64,000 nt of DNA from Kangiellaceae bacterium (GTDB lineage Bacteria > Pseudomonadota > Gammaproteobacteria > Enterobacterales > Kangiellaceae): contig JABXIQ010000012.1 of assembly GCA_013373015.1 (NCBI GenBank), forward strand, positions 1 through 64,000, in the 5' to 3' direction. This document shows positions 46,769-56,118 of the stretch, piece after piece (the stretch's first letter is position 1; the number at the start of each line of letters is the position of its first letter). The notes under the pieces are model-generated. The model was not told the origin of the DNA and made no database searches. It was given only the letters and a program-made list of their open reading frames with translations. The position numbers were made by a program, and so were the translations under genes.

Positions 46769-47003
46769 TGGCCATTTCTGTGAGTGACAAATTCCATTTC
46801 ATTTGAAAATTGTTACATTTTAACTTGTTCTGGCATGGGCTATGACCTTGCGAAATTGTTTTAGAACACGTATAAACGGTGAGTTATTCGTGGTTTTACG
46901 CATTAGTAGCGAGTATTAAGCTCGACGAATATGCGATTTCTTACGACTTTTATGATTATTATAAGATTAGATTGTTAGTAGAAGATTTATCAAAGGTATC
47001 ACT

Positions 47004-49208
47004 ATGAAAAAATTAACCATTACGCTAGCCGTATTATCAGCATTAAGTTTAACGGCTTGCAACAATGACAAGGCTTCTGAGAAGCCTGTTTCTGAAGTTG
47101 AAAAGCAAGAACAGGCCGCGCCTGAGCAGGCTCAATTGGAATCAAGCTCAGAAGCAACAGCAAACTCTGAGGGCAATCCTTTTTTTGAAGAATGGGATAC
47201 ACCGTATGGTATGCCACCATTTGATCGCATCAAAACCGAACACTTCAAACCTGCTTTTGAAAAAGCGATTGCAGAAGCACGTAGCGAAATGGATGCTCTG
47301 GCTAATAGTAGCGAAGCCCCGACTTTTGAAAATACCATTGAAAATATGGAATATGGCGGTGCCTTACTGACTAAAGTTGCTAATGTATTTTTTAATCTAA
47401 CAGGGGCAAATACTAATCCTGATATGCAGGCTGTTGCGAAAGAAGTTGGCCCAATGCTTTCAGCTTTAGGTGATGATTTTAATTTGAACCCCGATTTATT
47501 CAGCCGAGTAGCTGCAATTTATGATCAGAAAGAATCACTTAATTTGCGTCCTGATCAAGAGCGTTTGCTCGAAGACCGCTACAAGGGATTTGTTCGTGGC
47601 GGCGCCAAGTTGAATGAAGAGCAGAAAGAACAGCTACGAGAGTATAATAAGCAGTTAACAGAGTTATCGATCAAGTTTGGCGACAATGTGTTGGCAGAAA
47701 CCAATGATTGGGAACTTGTGATTGATAAAAAAGAAGATTTGGCTGGTTTATCAGACGCTTTCATTGAAGCCGCCGCTGATGTTGCTAAAAAGCGTGGCCA
47801 TGAAGGAAAATGGGTTATTACCACGCATCGTTCAAGTAAAGATCCTTTCTTGGTTAACTCTACCAATCGTGAATTAAAAGAAAAAGTCTATTACGCTTAC
47901 ACACATCGTGGTGATAATGATAATGCCAATGATAATAAAGAGATTGCAGCGAAAATAGCGCAGTTACGTGCTAAAAAAGCACAGTTACTGGGCTATGCTA
48001 CACATGCTGATTTTATTTTAGAAGAGCGTGTGGCAAAGAATGCTGACAATGTGTACAAGCTATTGAATCAAATTTGGCCTGCGGCATTAAAGCAAGCCAA
48101 AAATGAAGTTGCTGAAATGCAGAAGATGATTGAAGAAGAGGGTGGAGACTTCACATTCCAAGCCTCAGACTGGCGTCATTATGCAGAGAAAATCCGTAAA
48201 GCAAAGTATGACTTAGATGAAGAAGCAACTAAGCCATATTTCTCCTTAGAAGCAACTTTGCAAGGTGTTTTCTATATGGCTAACCGCTTATACGGTATGA
48301 ATTTCAAAGAGCGTTTCGATCTACCAAAGTATCATGACGATGTGCGAACTTTTGAAATTACCGATAACGAGGGTGAGTTGATAGGCATTTACATTACCGA
48401 TCATTATGTGCGTGACGGTAAGCGTGGCGGCGCTTGGATGAACTCATACCGTAAACAGTATGTGACTCAAGATGGTGAGTTTGTTAAGCCTATTATCGTA
48501 AATGTATTGAATTATCCTCGTCCTGTAGGTGATGAGTCTACATTGCTGACGTTTGATCAAGCTAGCACTTTATTCCATGAGTTTGGTCATGCTGCTCACG
48601 GTTTGCTTTCAGACGGTGTTTATCCTTCTCAGACGGGTACTTCTGTACCGCGTGACTTTGTTGAGTTTCCTTCACAAGTACATGAGAACTGGATGACTGA
48701 ACCCGAAGTCTTAGCTCAATTTGCTAAGCATTACAAAACTGGTGAAGTGATTCCGCAAGAAATGGTCGATAAAATCCAAGCAGCATCACAACACAATCAA
48801 GGTTTTGCAACCACTGAATATATGGCGGCAACCTTGTTAGATTTGGCTTGGCACACTCAAGATGGTTCTGAAGTGGTTGATGCTGACGAGTTTGAATCGA
48901 AGGTGCTTGGTGATTTAGGTTTAATTCCTGAAATTGCACCTCGTTACCGTACGACTTATTTCTCACATATTTTCTCAGGTGGTTATTCAGCAGGTTACTA
49001 CAGTTATATCTGGTCAGATATTTTCGGTGCAGATGCTTACCAAGCCTTCCGTGAAAATGGTATTTTTGATAAAGAAACTGCAGGCAAGTTCGTAGAGTTT
49101 ATTTTATCAACGGGCGGTACCGATGATCCATTAGAGTTGTACAAGCAGTTCCGTGGTAAAGAGGCCGATCCAAAATACTTGCTTAAAAGTCGTGGTTTGA
49201 TTGATTAA
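47004..49208 (+). CDS. M3-family oligopeptidase/dipeptidyl carboxypeptidase lipoprotein
   Basis: A 734-aa protein with a lipoprotein signal and lipobox LTAC (Cys at ~19), then a Glu/Ala/Ser-rich linker, then the M3 thimet fold with the zinc motif HEFGH at 525-529 and a downstream Glu ligand region. The start of the catalytic domain (NPFFEEWDTPYGMPPFDRIK) resembles exported Dcp-type enzymes that release C-terminal dipeptides. As a lipoprotein it would act in the periplasm or at the outer membrane, in keeping with a proteolytic lifestyle. Confidence 0.93.
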   Translation: MKKLTITLAVLSALSLTACNNDKASEKPVSEVEKQEQAAPEQAQLESSSEATANSEGNPFFEEWDTPYGMPPFDRIKTEHFKPAFEKAIAEARSEMDALANSSEAPTFENTIENMEYGGALLTKVANVFFNLTGANTNPDMQAVAKEVGPMLSALGDDFNLNPDLFSRVAAIYDQKESLNLRPDQERLLEDRYKGFVRGGAKLNEEQKEQLREYNKQLTELSIKFGDNVLAETNDWELVIDKKEDLAGLSDAFIEAAADVAKKRGHEGKWVITTHRSSKDPFLVNSTNRELKEKVYYAYTHRGDNDNANDNKEIAAKIAQLRAKKAQLLGYATHADFILEERVAKNADNVYKLLNQIWPAALKQAKNEVAEMQKMIEEEGGDFTFQASDWRHYAEKIRKAKYDLDEEATKPYFSLEATLQGVFYMANRLYGMNFKERFDLPKYHDDVRTFEITDNEGELIGIYITDHYVRDGKRGGAWMNSYRKQYVTQDGEFVKPIIVNVLNYPRPVGDESTLLTFDQASTLFHEFGHAAHGLLSDGVYPSQTGTSVPRDFVEFPSQVHENWMTEPEVLAQFAKHYKTGEVIPQEMVDKIQAASQHNQGFATTEYMAATLLDLAWHTQDGSEVVDADEFESKVLGDLGLIPEIAPRYRTTYFSHIFSGGYSAGYYSYIWSDIFGADAYQAFRENGIFDKETAGKFVEFILSTGGTDDPLELYKQFRGKEADPKYLLKSRGLID

Positions 49209-49229
49209 TAGCATTTTGATTTAGCAGTC

Positions 49230-49265
49230 AAAAAACCGTTATAGAGCAATCTATGGCGGTTTTTT
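49230..49265 (+). terminator. Terminator of the M3 peptidase gene
   Basis: AAAAAACCG/CGGTTTTTT arms with an inner ATAGA/TCTAT pairing, 21 bp past the stop. Confidence 0.75.
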
Positions 49266-49315
49266 CTTTTGTCAGCTTTAAATCTGAGTTATAAAGACGT
49301 TAAAAGGAGAATATT

Positions 49316-49552
49316 ATGCCGATCAGTCAAGAGTTACTCGAAGAGATTAAAATATTGTCGTTGTTTAATCTAGAAACAACACAGCAAGGTATTAAAGTAC
49401 ATTCGGATGCGGCAAATGGCTGTATCAACGCGGCTCAGCGTTTGTATGATAAAGGTATTCTGAGCCTACCCGACGGGGGTTATTTAACCGATCTGGGGCA
49501 TGAAGCGGCCGAGCATGCGCAAACTTTATTAAGTATTCTAAAACAGTCATAG
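49316..49552 (+). CDS. TIGR02647-family small protein
   Basis: A 78-aa cytoplasmic protein. The sequence (LLEEIKILSLFNLETTQQGIKVH, INAAQRLYDKGILSLPDGGYLTDLG, AAEHAQTLLSIL) fits the short gammaproteobacterial family TIGR02647. Its form suggests a small winged-helix-like fold: helices plus YDKGILSLPDGGYLT resembling a wing. The function is unknown. AAGGAG precedes the ATG. Confidence 0.82.
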   Translation: MPISQELLEEIKILSLFNLETTQQGIKVHSDAANGCINAAQRLYDKGILSLPDGGYLTDLGHEAAEHAQTLLSILKQS

Positions 49553-49636
49553 CTAAGTGGTTTGGATTGCAAATTGCTTTGACGTCTTATTCACAGCATA
49601 AGGGGTACTATTAACGAAATCACTAACGGTTTTGTT

Positions 49637-50197
49637 ATGTTTTATAAACGACTTTTCATAAGTACCCCAAGGCAAGGAAGCCTGTTTTTTTGCACTATTA
49701 TTGCTTGTAGTCTTATGCTTTCAGCATGTTCTTCATATCCTCCAATTCGTACCGCTGAAAATGTTGATCTTAGCCGCTTTATGGGCAAATGGTATGTGAT
49801 AGCTAACATTCCTACCTTCATTGAAAAGGGCGCGCATAATGCTGTGGAAACTTATCAACTTGATCAGGATGGTAATATATTAACCACCTTTAGATTTAAT
49901 CAAGACAGCTTTGACGGTGAAGAAAAAATTTATAATCCAAAAGGCTTTGTGTGGGATAAAACATCAAATGCAGTTTGGGGAATGCAATTTATCTGGCCAA
50001 TTGAAATGGAATACCGCATTGTCTATCTTTCAACGGATTACCAACAAACTATCATAGGGCGTAGCGAAAGAGATTATGTGTGGATCATGGCTCGCACACC
50101 GACAATATCTGCTCAGCATTATCAAAAACTGTTACAAATTGTTGCTGATGAAGGCTACGATATAACTAAAGTGCAACCCATTCCGCAAAAATGGTAA
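49637..50197 (+). CDS. blc: Bacterial lipocalin (Blc-like) lipoprotein
   Basis: A 186-aa protein with a lipoprotein signal ending in lipobox LSAC (Cys ~31). The lipocalin motif is LSRFMGKWYVIANIPTF (G-x-W), then the calyx strands (ETYQLDQDGNILTTFRF), VWGMQFIWPIEMEYRIVYLS and the closing region (YVWIMARTPTIS). In E. coli, Blc is an outer-membrane lipoprotein that binds lysophospholipids. The N-terminal stretch before the hydrophobic core is longer than usual (~20 residues). Confidence 0.92.
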   Translation: MFYKRLFISTPRQGSLFFCTIIACSLMLSACSSYPPIRTAENVDLSRFMGKWYVIANIPTFIEKGAHNAVETYQLDQDGNILTTFRFNQDSFDGEEKIYNPKGFVWDKTSNAVWGMQFIWPIEMEYRIVYLSTDYQQTIIGRSERDYVWIMARTPTISAQHYQKLLQIVADEGYDITKVQPIPQKW

Positions 50198-50322
50198 TTC
50201 ATTAGTTTTATTTATGATAGACCTTAGAAATGATCCTGTGAGTTGACTTAAAACTGTCATCAAATAAGCGTAAAATTCTCCTTGCGGTAAACAACAACCT
50301 GCATAAGCTGAAGGAGAAAGAG

Positions 50323-50403
50323 ATGAACGAACAACTAGAAGGTGCATTAGAAGTAGTAATCGCATTCTTAGTGGTCGCCACTCTAATTATTGCTGTTTTA
50401 TAA
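50323..50403 (+). CDS. 26-aa single-pass membrane peptide
   Basis: ATG at 50323 with a strong Shine-Dalgarno (AAGGAG, six bases upstream). The product has a short acidic N-terminus (MNEQLEGALE) and one hydrophobic helix (VVIAFLVVATLIIAVL), ending at TAA 50401-50403. A GAGGGC/GCCCTC hairpin follows at 50417-50435. Shine-Dalgarno, hydrophobic product and downstream hairpin together support a real small membrane protein. No family recognised; no neighbouring complex (cyd, kdp or similar) suggests a partner. Confidence 0.6.
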   Translation: MNEQLEGALEVVIAFLVVATLIIAVL

Positions 50404-50416
50404 CAGGCGTTTGGTA

Positions 50417-50440
50417 GAGGGCAATTCTGGCCCTCATCTG
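50417..50440 (+). terminator. Hairpin after the 26-aa peptide gene
   Basis: GAGGGC/GCCCTC stem with an 7-base loop followed by a modest T-rich tract (ATCTGATTTT). Confidence 0.5.
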
Positions 50441-50644
50441 ATTTTCGTAATTTCAATTTCTTATCTTAATTACATGAAATCCTTTAACACTTGATTGTCG
50501 CAACTTAGTAAAATTAACATTTACTATTCACTTCATAAAGCTAACATTAAATTGTCAACCCATTCACATAATTGCACTTTTCGACAAATTGGCGTATTTT
50601 TGACCTAATACCGTTTTTTCGTATCAATTCTTGACGAGGTGTTT

Positions 50645-51361
50645 ATGAGAGTTACGCTTTTGATGAAGACACCTATGAGAAAAGCATTGTTTTCCTTGCT
50701 TATCTCTGTCTACGGTTATCTTTTTTTAATAACATTAAGCGTATTTTCCTTATTCCAACCTGCAAGTGCTAGCGATGATCGCTTCAGTTGGCACCCTCAC
50801 TTTGTAGAGCCTACGGTCGTTGAGCAGTTTATTTATGGCGGCTATACAGCCCCTGCATCCTTTAACAACCATCTTAAAAAATTATATCAACGTGATGTAG
50901 AAGAATTTGAGTTTGATGCTGATTTAACCCAGATTTTGACTACAGGGAAAAAGGTTATTGAGCAAGGTTTGCAATTTGATACCGTTGATGAACAATGGAT
51001 TGAATATCAATGGATTGTTGTGGATTATCTTTTTGATTATGAGCAATCATACTCAAAAGTTGGCCTAATTCCTGCTAGCGAGCAGTCTATCTGGCCAAAT
51101 GACTTTAGCGATTTTGCCGGCCGAGAAGGTATTTTCAAAGAATTGGCTTCAGAAAATCAGCGACACCCCAAAAAGAGCTGTTTGGTGGATAGTCAATTTG
51201 GGATATGTGTATATAACTATATTTATCTTTCGCCAAAAGAATTAGAGGCTATGCAAGATGACGTTGCAGGAAACTCTTCCACATCCTATCAAGATTTAGC
51301 AAACATTATTAAACAAGCTTTATCGGAAAACAAAGGATTGTTGTTTATTGGACTCAACTGA
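50645..51361 (+). CDS. Exported protein of unknown function
   Basis: About 238 aa. The ATG at 50645 has GAGG five bases upstream; a GTG six bases earlier is the alternative. A long signal peptide or anchor (~residues 10-42) ends near ASAS. The mature chain is acidic with WHPHFVEPTVVEQFIYGGYTA near its start and a CLVDSQFGICVYNYIY segment (two Cys eight apart, possibly a disulfide). I do not recognise a family. It overlaps the next gene by 14 bp, implying translational coupling with a FemAB-like enzyme. Confidence 0.7.
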   Translation: MRVTLLMKTPMRKALFSLLISVYGYLFLITLSVFSLFQPASASDDRFSWHPHFVEPTVVEQFIYGGYTAPASFNNHLKKLYQRDVEEFEFDADLTQILTTGKKVIEQGLQFDTVDEQWIEYQWIVVDYLFDYEQSYSKVGLIPASEQSIWPNDFSDFAGREGIFKELASENQRHPKKSCLVDSQFGICVYNYIYLSPKELEAMQDDVAGNSSTSYQDLANIIKQALSENKGLLFIGLN

Positions 51362-52502
51362 AAAACAGCTGACTCTCAAGCCCGTTACCAGCATACAGAA
51401 TATTGAACAAGAGCAGTGGAATGCTCTTCATCTGTCATCCGATTCTGATAATCCGTTTAGCGACTACCGCTTTTTACTAGCTTTGGAACAATCTCAGTCC
51501 ATAAGTGCTGAGACGGGCTGGCAACCTTTTCATTTAGCTTTTTGGTGTGAAGATGAATTGATAGCTGTCATGCCTAGCTATATCAAAAATCACTCTTATG
51601 GTGAGTTTGTGTTTGATTGGTCTTGGGCCGATGCTTATCAAAGACATGAAATAGCGTACTATCCAAAGTTACTTACGGCGATCCCTTTAACACCAATTTC
51701 AGGAGCAAGATTGCTATCTAAAGGACTTACCCAGCAACAAGCGGCTAAGATACGAGAGGCGATTTTTGTTCTTTGTCATCAACATAATTTTAGTTCTTGG
51801 CATATCAATTTCGTGAAGCCTGGTCAGTTATCACTCTTTGAGCATAAAAATATACTCAAGCGCTATGATTTACAATTTCATTGGCATAATCAGAATTACC
51901 GAACCTTTGATGATTTTTTGACTCAGTTGAAGCCAAAGAAGCGTAAGAATATTCGCCAAGAACGGCGTAAAGTAAAGGAACAGGGTTGGATCTTTAAGTG
52001 GTTAACGGGAGTTCAAGCAACAAACAGTGATTGGCAGCTATTCTATCGAATGTATCAAGATACTTTTGATAAAAAAGGCAATTGGGCGCAGTTGAAAGAA
52101 GAATTTTTCAAGCAAGTAGCTAGTTTAATGCCAGAACAGGTACTTTTACTTTTTGCATATCAACAAGGAAACCCTAAAGCGGGCGCTTTTTTTATGCGCT
52201 CTGATAAAGTCCTGTATGGACGCTATTGGGGGGCGTTAGAGAAAAGCTCCTGCTTACACTTTGAAACTTGTTATTATCAAGGTATTGATTATGCCATTAA
52301 GCATGGACTTGAAGTTTTTGAACCAGGAGCTCAAGGGCAACACAAGTTAGCACGGGGTTTTATTCCTGTTTCAACCTTTTCTTGCCATTTTATAGAACAT
52401 GCTGCTTTTCGAGAGGCGATAGAGGTTTTTTTACAGCAAGAGGATCATTATCACCAACAGTCACTCGCGTACAATAGGATACATAACTCTTATAAAGATT
52501 AG
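51348..52502 (+). CDS. FemAB/GNAT-like protein (DUF482, COG3146)
   Basis: A 384-aa protein of the FemAB_like family with a double-GNAT fold. Supporting segments are FHLAFWCEDELIAVMPSYIKNHSYGEFVFDWSWADAY, the basic LKPKKRKNIRQERRKV, and the late YYQGIDYAIKHGLEVFEPGAQGQHKL, a family signature. The start is an unusual TTG at 51348 inside the preceding gene; no ATG exists before the conserved region, and AAAGGA lies ten bases upstream. Homologues are annotated as peptidoglycan-related aminoacyltransferases, but activity is unproven. Confidence 0.88.
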   Translation: MDSTEKQLTLKPVTSIQNIEQEQWNALHLSSDSDNPFSDYRFLLALEQSQSISAETGWQPFHLAFWCEDELIAVMPSYIKNHSYGEFVFDWSWADAYQRHEIAYYPKLLTAIPLTPISGARLLSKGLTQQQAAKIREAIFVLCHQHNFSSWHINFVKPGQLSLFEHKNILKRYDLQFHWHNQNYRTFDDFLTQLKPKKRKNIRQERRKVKEQGWIFKWLTGVQATNSDWQLFYRMYQDTFDKKGNWAQLKEEFFKQVASLMPEQVLLLFAYQQGNPKAGAFFMRSDKVLYGRYWGALEKSSCLHFETCYYQGIDYAIKHGLEVFEPGAQGQHKLARGFIPVSTFSCHFIEHAAFREAIEVFLQQEDHYHQQSLAYNRIHNSYKD

Positions 52503-52590
52503 CTCTTATAAAAAAGTGAGCTTTTGGCAAACTTTTGCTATCGTGTAGGACATATTTGAAGTGCTTTATAACTATACCTAGTTTATATCT

Positions 52591-53169
52591 ATGAAATCGA
52601 TCAGTAAAATTTTTATTCAGGGCTTATTTGCGATTTTGCCTGTAGTTTTGACCATTGCCTTTATTATTTGGCTTGTCAGCACGTTAGAAACTTATTTGAA
52701 GCAAGTTATTCTGTTGGTGATATCCGAGCAGAGTTATTGGCCTGGCTTGGGCTTGCTGGTTGGGATTGTGTTGATTTTTGCTCTTGGTTTATTGATCAAG
52801 GCTTATCTTGGACAGGTTATTGTCAATGCTCTCAATCGCTTGATGGAGCGAATTCCTTTAGTTGGTGCAATTTATAATGCTTTTAATGATATGGTAAAGT
52901 TTTTGTCGCCCTCTGGTGAGAAAGACCTCAAGCAAGCCGTTTTATTGGAGTTGCAGCCTGGAGTTGAAGTGATTGGATTTATTACCAGTAACGATGAGGC
53001 TATTGGTGATAGACAAGGTTTGGTGGCTGTGTATGTCCCGCTGAGTTATCAAATTGGTGGATTAACCATTTTTATGCCAAAGGATAAGTGTAAAGAGTTA
53101 GATATGCCTGCTAGCGAAGCCATGAAAAAGGTGTTAACCGCCTCGATGACACAAGAAAAAAAGAATTAA
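52591..53169 (+). CDS. DUF502 membrane protein
   Basis: A 192-aa protein with two transmembrane helices near the N-terminus (~8-28, FIQGLFAILPVVLTIAFIIW; ~50-70), then a conserved soluble part (RIPLVGAIYNAFNDMVKFLS, VAVYVPLSYQIGGLTIFMP). This matches the DUF502 family found widely in bacteria and plants (LIKE-COV in plants, linked to trafficking). The bacterial function is unknown. Transcribed between the FemAB-like gene and sulP. Confidence 0.9.
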   Translation: MKSISKIFIQGLFAILPVVLTIAFIIWLVSTLETYLKQVILLVISEQSYWPGLGLLVGIVLIFALGLLIKAYLGQVIVNALNRLMERIPLVGAIYNAFNDMVKFLSPSGEKDLKQAVLLELQPGVEVIGFITSNDEAIGDRQGLVAVYVPLSYQIGGLTIFMPKDKCKELDMPASEAMKKVLTASMTQEKKN

Positions 53170-53329
53170 AAGAAGGTTTATTAACCCGTTAGAAAACAAG
53201 CTAATATGTTGACTGACGAGGCTATATATTCTTGCGCATTTGAGTTCGTGGTGCGACTTCTGTAGAATTCGCGCCCTTTAAGGCGATAGCTTAGAGCATC
53301 GTCACATATTCCACTATCGCGAGAATTTC

Positions 53330-54892
53330 ATGATTGAGCTTATCACCAAGAAATCAGCAAGCCTAAAAGACGATATTTTATCCGGTCTAACTGTAGCTTT
53401 AGCACTTGTGCCTGAAGCTGTTGCCTTTGCATTTGTAGCTGGTGTTGAGCCTTTAGTTGGTTTATATGCCGCCTTTATGGTTGGTTTGATTACTTCTGTC
53501 TTTGGCGGTCGTCCAGGTATGATTTCAGGAGCTACAGGCGCTTTGGCTGTAGTGATGGTGGCCTTGGTTGCCGATCACGGCGTTGAATACCTCTTTGCCA
53601 CAGTGGTATTGATGGGGATTATTCAGATGTTGGCGGGCTGGTTAGGGTTAGGTAAGTTTATCCGAATGGTGCCGCATCCTGTCATGCTTGGCTTTGTTAA
53701 TGGTTTAGCCATTGTGATTTTCCTAGCTCAATTAAGCCAGTTTGGTGATGCCAATACAGAAGGGTGGCTCGCAGGCACCTCTTTGCAGGGTAGCGTGATC
53801 GATGTGGGCTGGATGCAAGGGCAATCTTTGTACATGATGTTAGGGTTAGTATTCTTAACGATGCTAATCATCCATTTCTTGCCAAAGTTAACCAAAGCGG
53901 TTCCTTCATCATTAGCGGCAATTATTATTGTTTCGGTCTTAGTTATCGGGCTTGATTTACCCACTAAAGTGGTTGGTGATGTCGCATCGATTGGAGGCGG
54001 CTTTCCACAATTTCATATCCCAAGAGTGCCTTTTACTTGGGAAACCTTATGGATTATTTTACCTTACTCTTTGATTTTAGCGGCTATTGGTCTGATTGAG
54101 TCTTTGTTAACATTACGCTTGATCGATGAAATCACAGAAACTCGTGGCCGTGGCAATAAAGAATGTTTTGCACAAGGTCTAGCCAATACAACCACTGGTT
54201 TTTTTGGTGGTATGGGCGGTTGCGCCATGATTGGTCAAAGTATGATCAACGTCAATTCTGGTGGGCGAGGGCGTCTTTCAGGTATTACAGCGGCGTTGGC
54301 ATTGCTTGCCTTTATTTTATTTGCTTCGTCACTTATTGAGAAAATTCCCTTAGCTGCGTTAGTTGGTGTGATGTTTATTGTGGTTATTGGTACATTTGAA
54401 TGGTCAAGTTTTCGTATCATGCGCAAGATTCCGCGCACTGATGCTTTTGTATTAGTGACCGTTTCTATTGTTACTGTATTAACAGACTTGGCCATTGCGG
54501 TATTTGTGGGTGTGATTTTGTCGGCGCTGGTTTTTGCTTGGGAGAGCGCGAAAAGGGTACGAGTTCGCCGAAGCGAAAAAGACGGTATGGCGTTTTATAC
54601 CGTGAGCGGACCGTTATTTTTTGGCTCGACTACCCACTTTGCTGAAAAGTTCTCTGCTCGTGATGATCTTGATGAAGTTTATATTGATTTTGCCGACTCA
54701 CGGGTGTGGGATCACTCTGGTATCGAGGTGATTGATGCTTTAGCCGAGCGTTACCAAAAAGCTGGCAAAAAGTTACATTTACTGCATTTAAGTCCAGAAT
54801 GTAAAGCATTGATGAAAAAAGCGGGTGATTTAGTCGAGCAGAATGCAGTTGAAGATCCGCGTTACTATGTAGCTGATGACGAGTTGGGTTAA
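53330..54892 (+). CDS. SulP-family anion transporter with STAS domain
   Basis: A 520-aa inner-membrane protein. The family start DDILSGLTVALALVPEAVAFAF, the segment GLYAAFMVGLITSVFGGRPGMISGATGA, and about 12-14 helices make up the transport domain, followed by a cytoplasmic STAS domain (~420-515, FYTVSGPLFFGSTTHF, VYIDFADSRVWDHSGIEVID). SulP members carry sulfate, bicarbonate or dicarboxylates. The absence of a neighbouring carbonic anhydrase leaves the substrate open. Confidence 0.93.
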   Translation: MIELITKKSASLKDDILSGLTVALALVPEAVAFAFVAGVEPLVGLYAAFMVGLITSVFGGRPGMISGATGALAVVMVALVADHGVEYLFATVVLMGIIQMLAGWLGLGKFIRMVPHPVMLGFVNGLAIVIFLAQLSQFGDANTEGWLAGTSLQGSVIDVGWMQGQSLYMMLGLVFLTMLIIHFLPKLTKAVPSSLAAIIIVSVLVIGLDLPTKVVGDVASIGGGFPQFHIPRVPFTWETLWIILPYSLILAAIGLIESLLTLRLIDEITETRGRGNKECFAQGLANTTTGFFGGMGGCAMIGQSMINVNSGGRGRLSGITAALALLAFILFASSLIEKIPLAALVGVMFIVVIGTFEWSSFRIMRKIPRTDAFVLVTVSIVTVLTDLAIAVFVGVILSALVFAWESAKRVRVRRSEKDGMAFYTVSGPLFFGSTTHFAEKFSARDDLDEVYIDFADSRVWDHSGIEVIDALAERYQKAGKKLHLLHLSPECKALMKKAGDLVEQNAVEDPRYYVADDELG

Positions 54893-54922
54893 ATCCCTAA
54901 TAGCACTAAAAGCATACTTCCT

Positions 54923-54958
54923 AAAGCCCTTAGCTGTTATACTCTAGGGGCTTTTTTT
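54923..54958 (+). terminator. Terminator of the SulP gene
   Basis: AAAGCCC..TAG/CTA..GGGCTTT stem followed by TTTTTTT, 30 bp after the stop. Confidence 0.75.
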
Positions 54959-54972
54959 AATAAGAATTAACT

Positions 54973-55989
54973 ATGTCGCAATCATTTGATCTTGAACAAG
55001 CACACGCATCTCAACAGCATCCTTTTGAAAAGCTGACTCCAGATTTTGTATTAGATGCGGTTGAGAGTTTTGGCTATGTTAGTGATGGTCGAATGCTAAC
55101 GCTCAACAGTTATGAGAACCGTGTTTATCAAATTGGTATTGAAGATAAAGAACCTATAATTGCCAAGTTTTATCGCCCTAACCGATGGTCAACTATACAA
55201 ATCCTTGAAGAGCATCAATTTTGTGATGAACTTGTTGAGCATGAGCTACCAGTGGTTGCACCTATTAAAATCGACGGACAGAGTTTATTTCATTACCAAG
55301 GATTCGACATTGCCTTTTTTAAGCGCCGTGGTGGTTATGCTCCAGAGCTAGATAATCTCGACAACCTATTTACTATGGGACGTTTTTTAGGACGTATTCA
55401 TGCTATAGGTAAAGCAAAATCTTATCAATGCCGGCCAACCTTGGATGTTGATGGTTTTGGTCGTGACAGTGTTGATTATATCATTGAACATGCTGTGCCA
55501 ATGGAACTAAAAACAGCCTATCAAACTTTGGCAGAAGATGTTTTAGGTCAAATTTATAGTATCTGGAATGATTACGGAGCGGTTGAGACGATACGCACTC
55601 ACGGTGACTGTCATCCTGGCAATATTTTATGGCGTGATGATAACCCCCATTTTGTCGATTTTGATGATTCGCGTATGGCGCCAGCGGTACAGGATATATG
55701 GATGCTGTTATCAGGCGATCGTTCAAGTCAACTAAGTCAGTTATCTGAAATCATAGATGGCTATCAAGAGTTTTGTGATTTTAATAGCCGAGAGTTACGG
55801 TTGGTTGAATGTTTACGAACTTTGCGTATGTTGCATCATTCAGCTTGGATTGCACAACGTTGGCAAGATCCAGCCTTCCCACAAGCCTTTCCTTGGTTCA
55901 ATAGCATGAACTATTGGGAGCAACAGATCCTTGACTTGCGAGTTCAGTTTGCTGAGCTACAAGAACCAGCGTTAACTTTGAGCTTTTAG
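54973..55989 (+). CDS. srkA: Stress response kinase A (YihE-like)
   Basis: A 338-aa Ser/Thr protein kinase of the choline-kinase-like fold. SrkA protects stressed E. coli by antagonising MazEF-mediated death. The start FEKLTPDFVLDAVESFGY, the nucleotide-loop region (LTLNSYENRVYQIGIED, then IAKFYRPNRWS), the catalytic HGDCHPGNILW (Asp212) and the metal-binding FVDFDDSRM match E. coli YihE, as does length. No dsbA follows, unlike in E. coli. Confidence 0.93.
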   Translation: MSQSFDLEQAHASQQHPFEKLTPDFVLDAVESFGYVSDGRMLTLNSYENRVYQIGIEDKEPIIAKFYRPNRWSTIQILEEHQFCDELVEHELPVVAPIKIDGQSLFHYQGFDIAFFKRRGGYAPELDNLDNLFTMGRFLGRIHAIGKAKSYQCRPTLDVDGFGRDSVDYIIEHAVPMELKTAYQTLAEDVLGQIYSIWNDYGAVETIRTHGDCHPGNILWRDDNPHFVDFDDSRMAPAVQDIWMLLSGDRSSQLSQLSEIIDGYQEFCDFNSRELRLVECLRTLRMLHHSAWIAQRWQDPAFPQAFPWFNSMNYWEQQILDLRVQFAELQEPALTLSF

Positions 55990-56118
55990 TTGTTAAGCCT
56001 AAATAAAGTGTTAGTTAAAGAAATCAAAGGGTTATCTTAAACTTATAGAATCACTATAAAGTGTAAATTTGTGTGCTGGTTTAGTGTAAATTCAGTTTTC
56101 TCATGCTAATCTCAGCAT

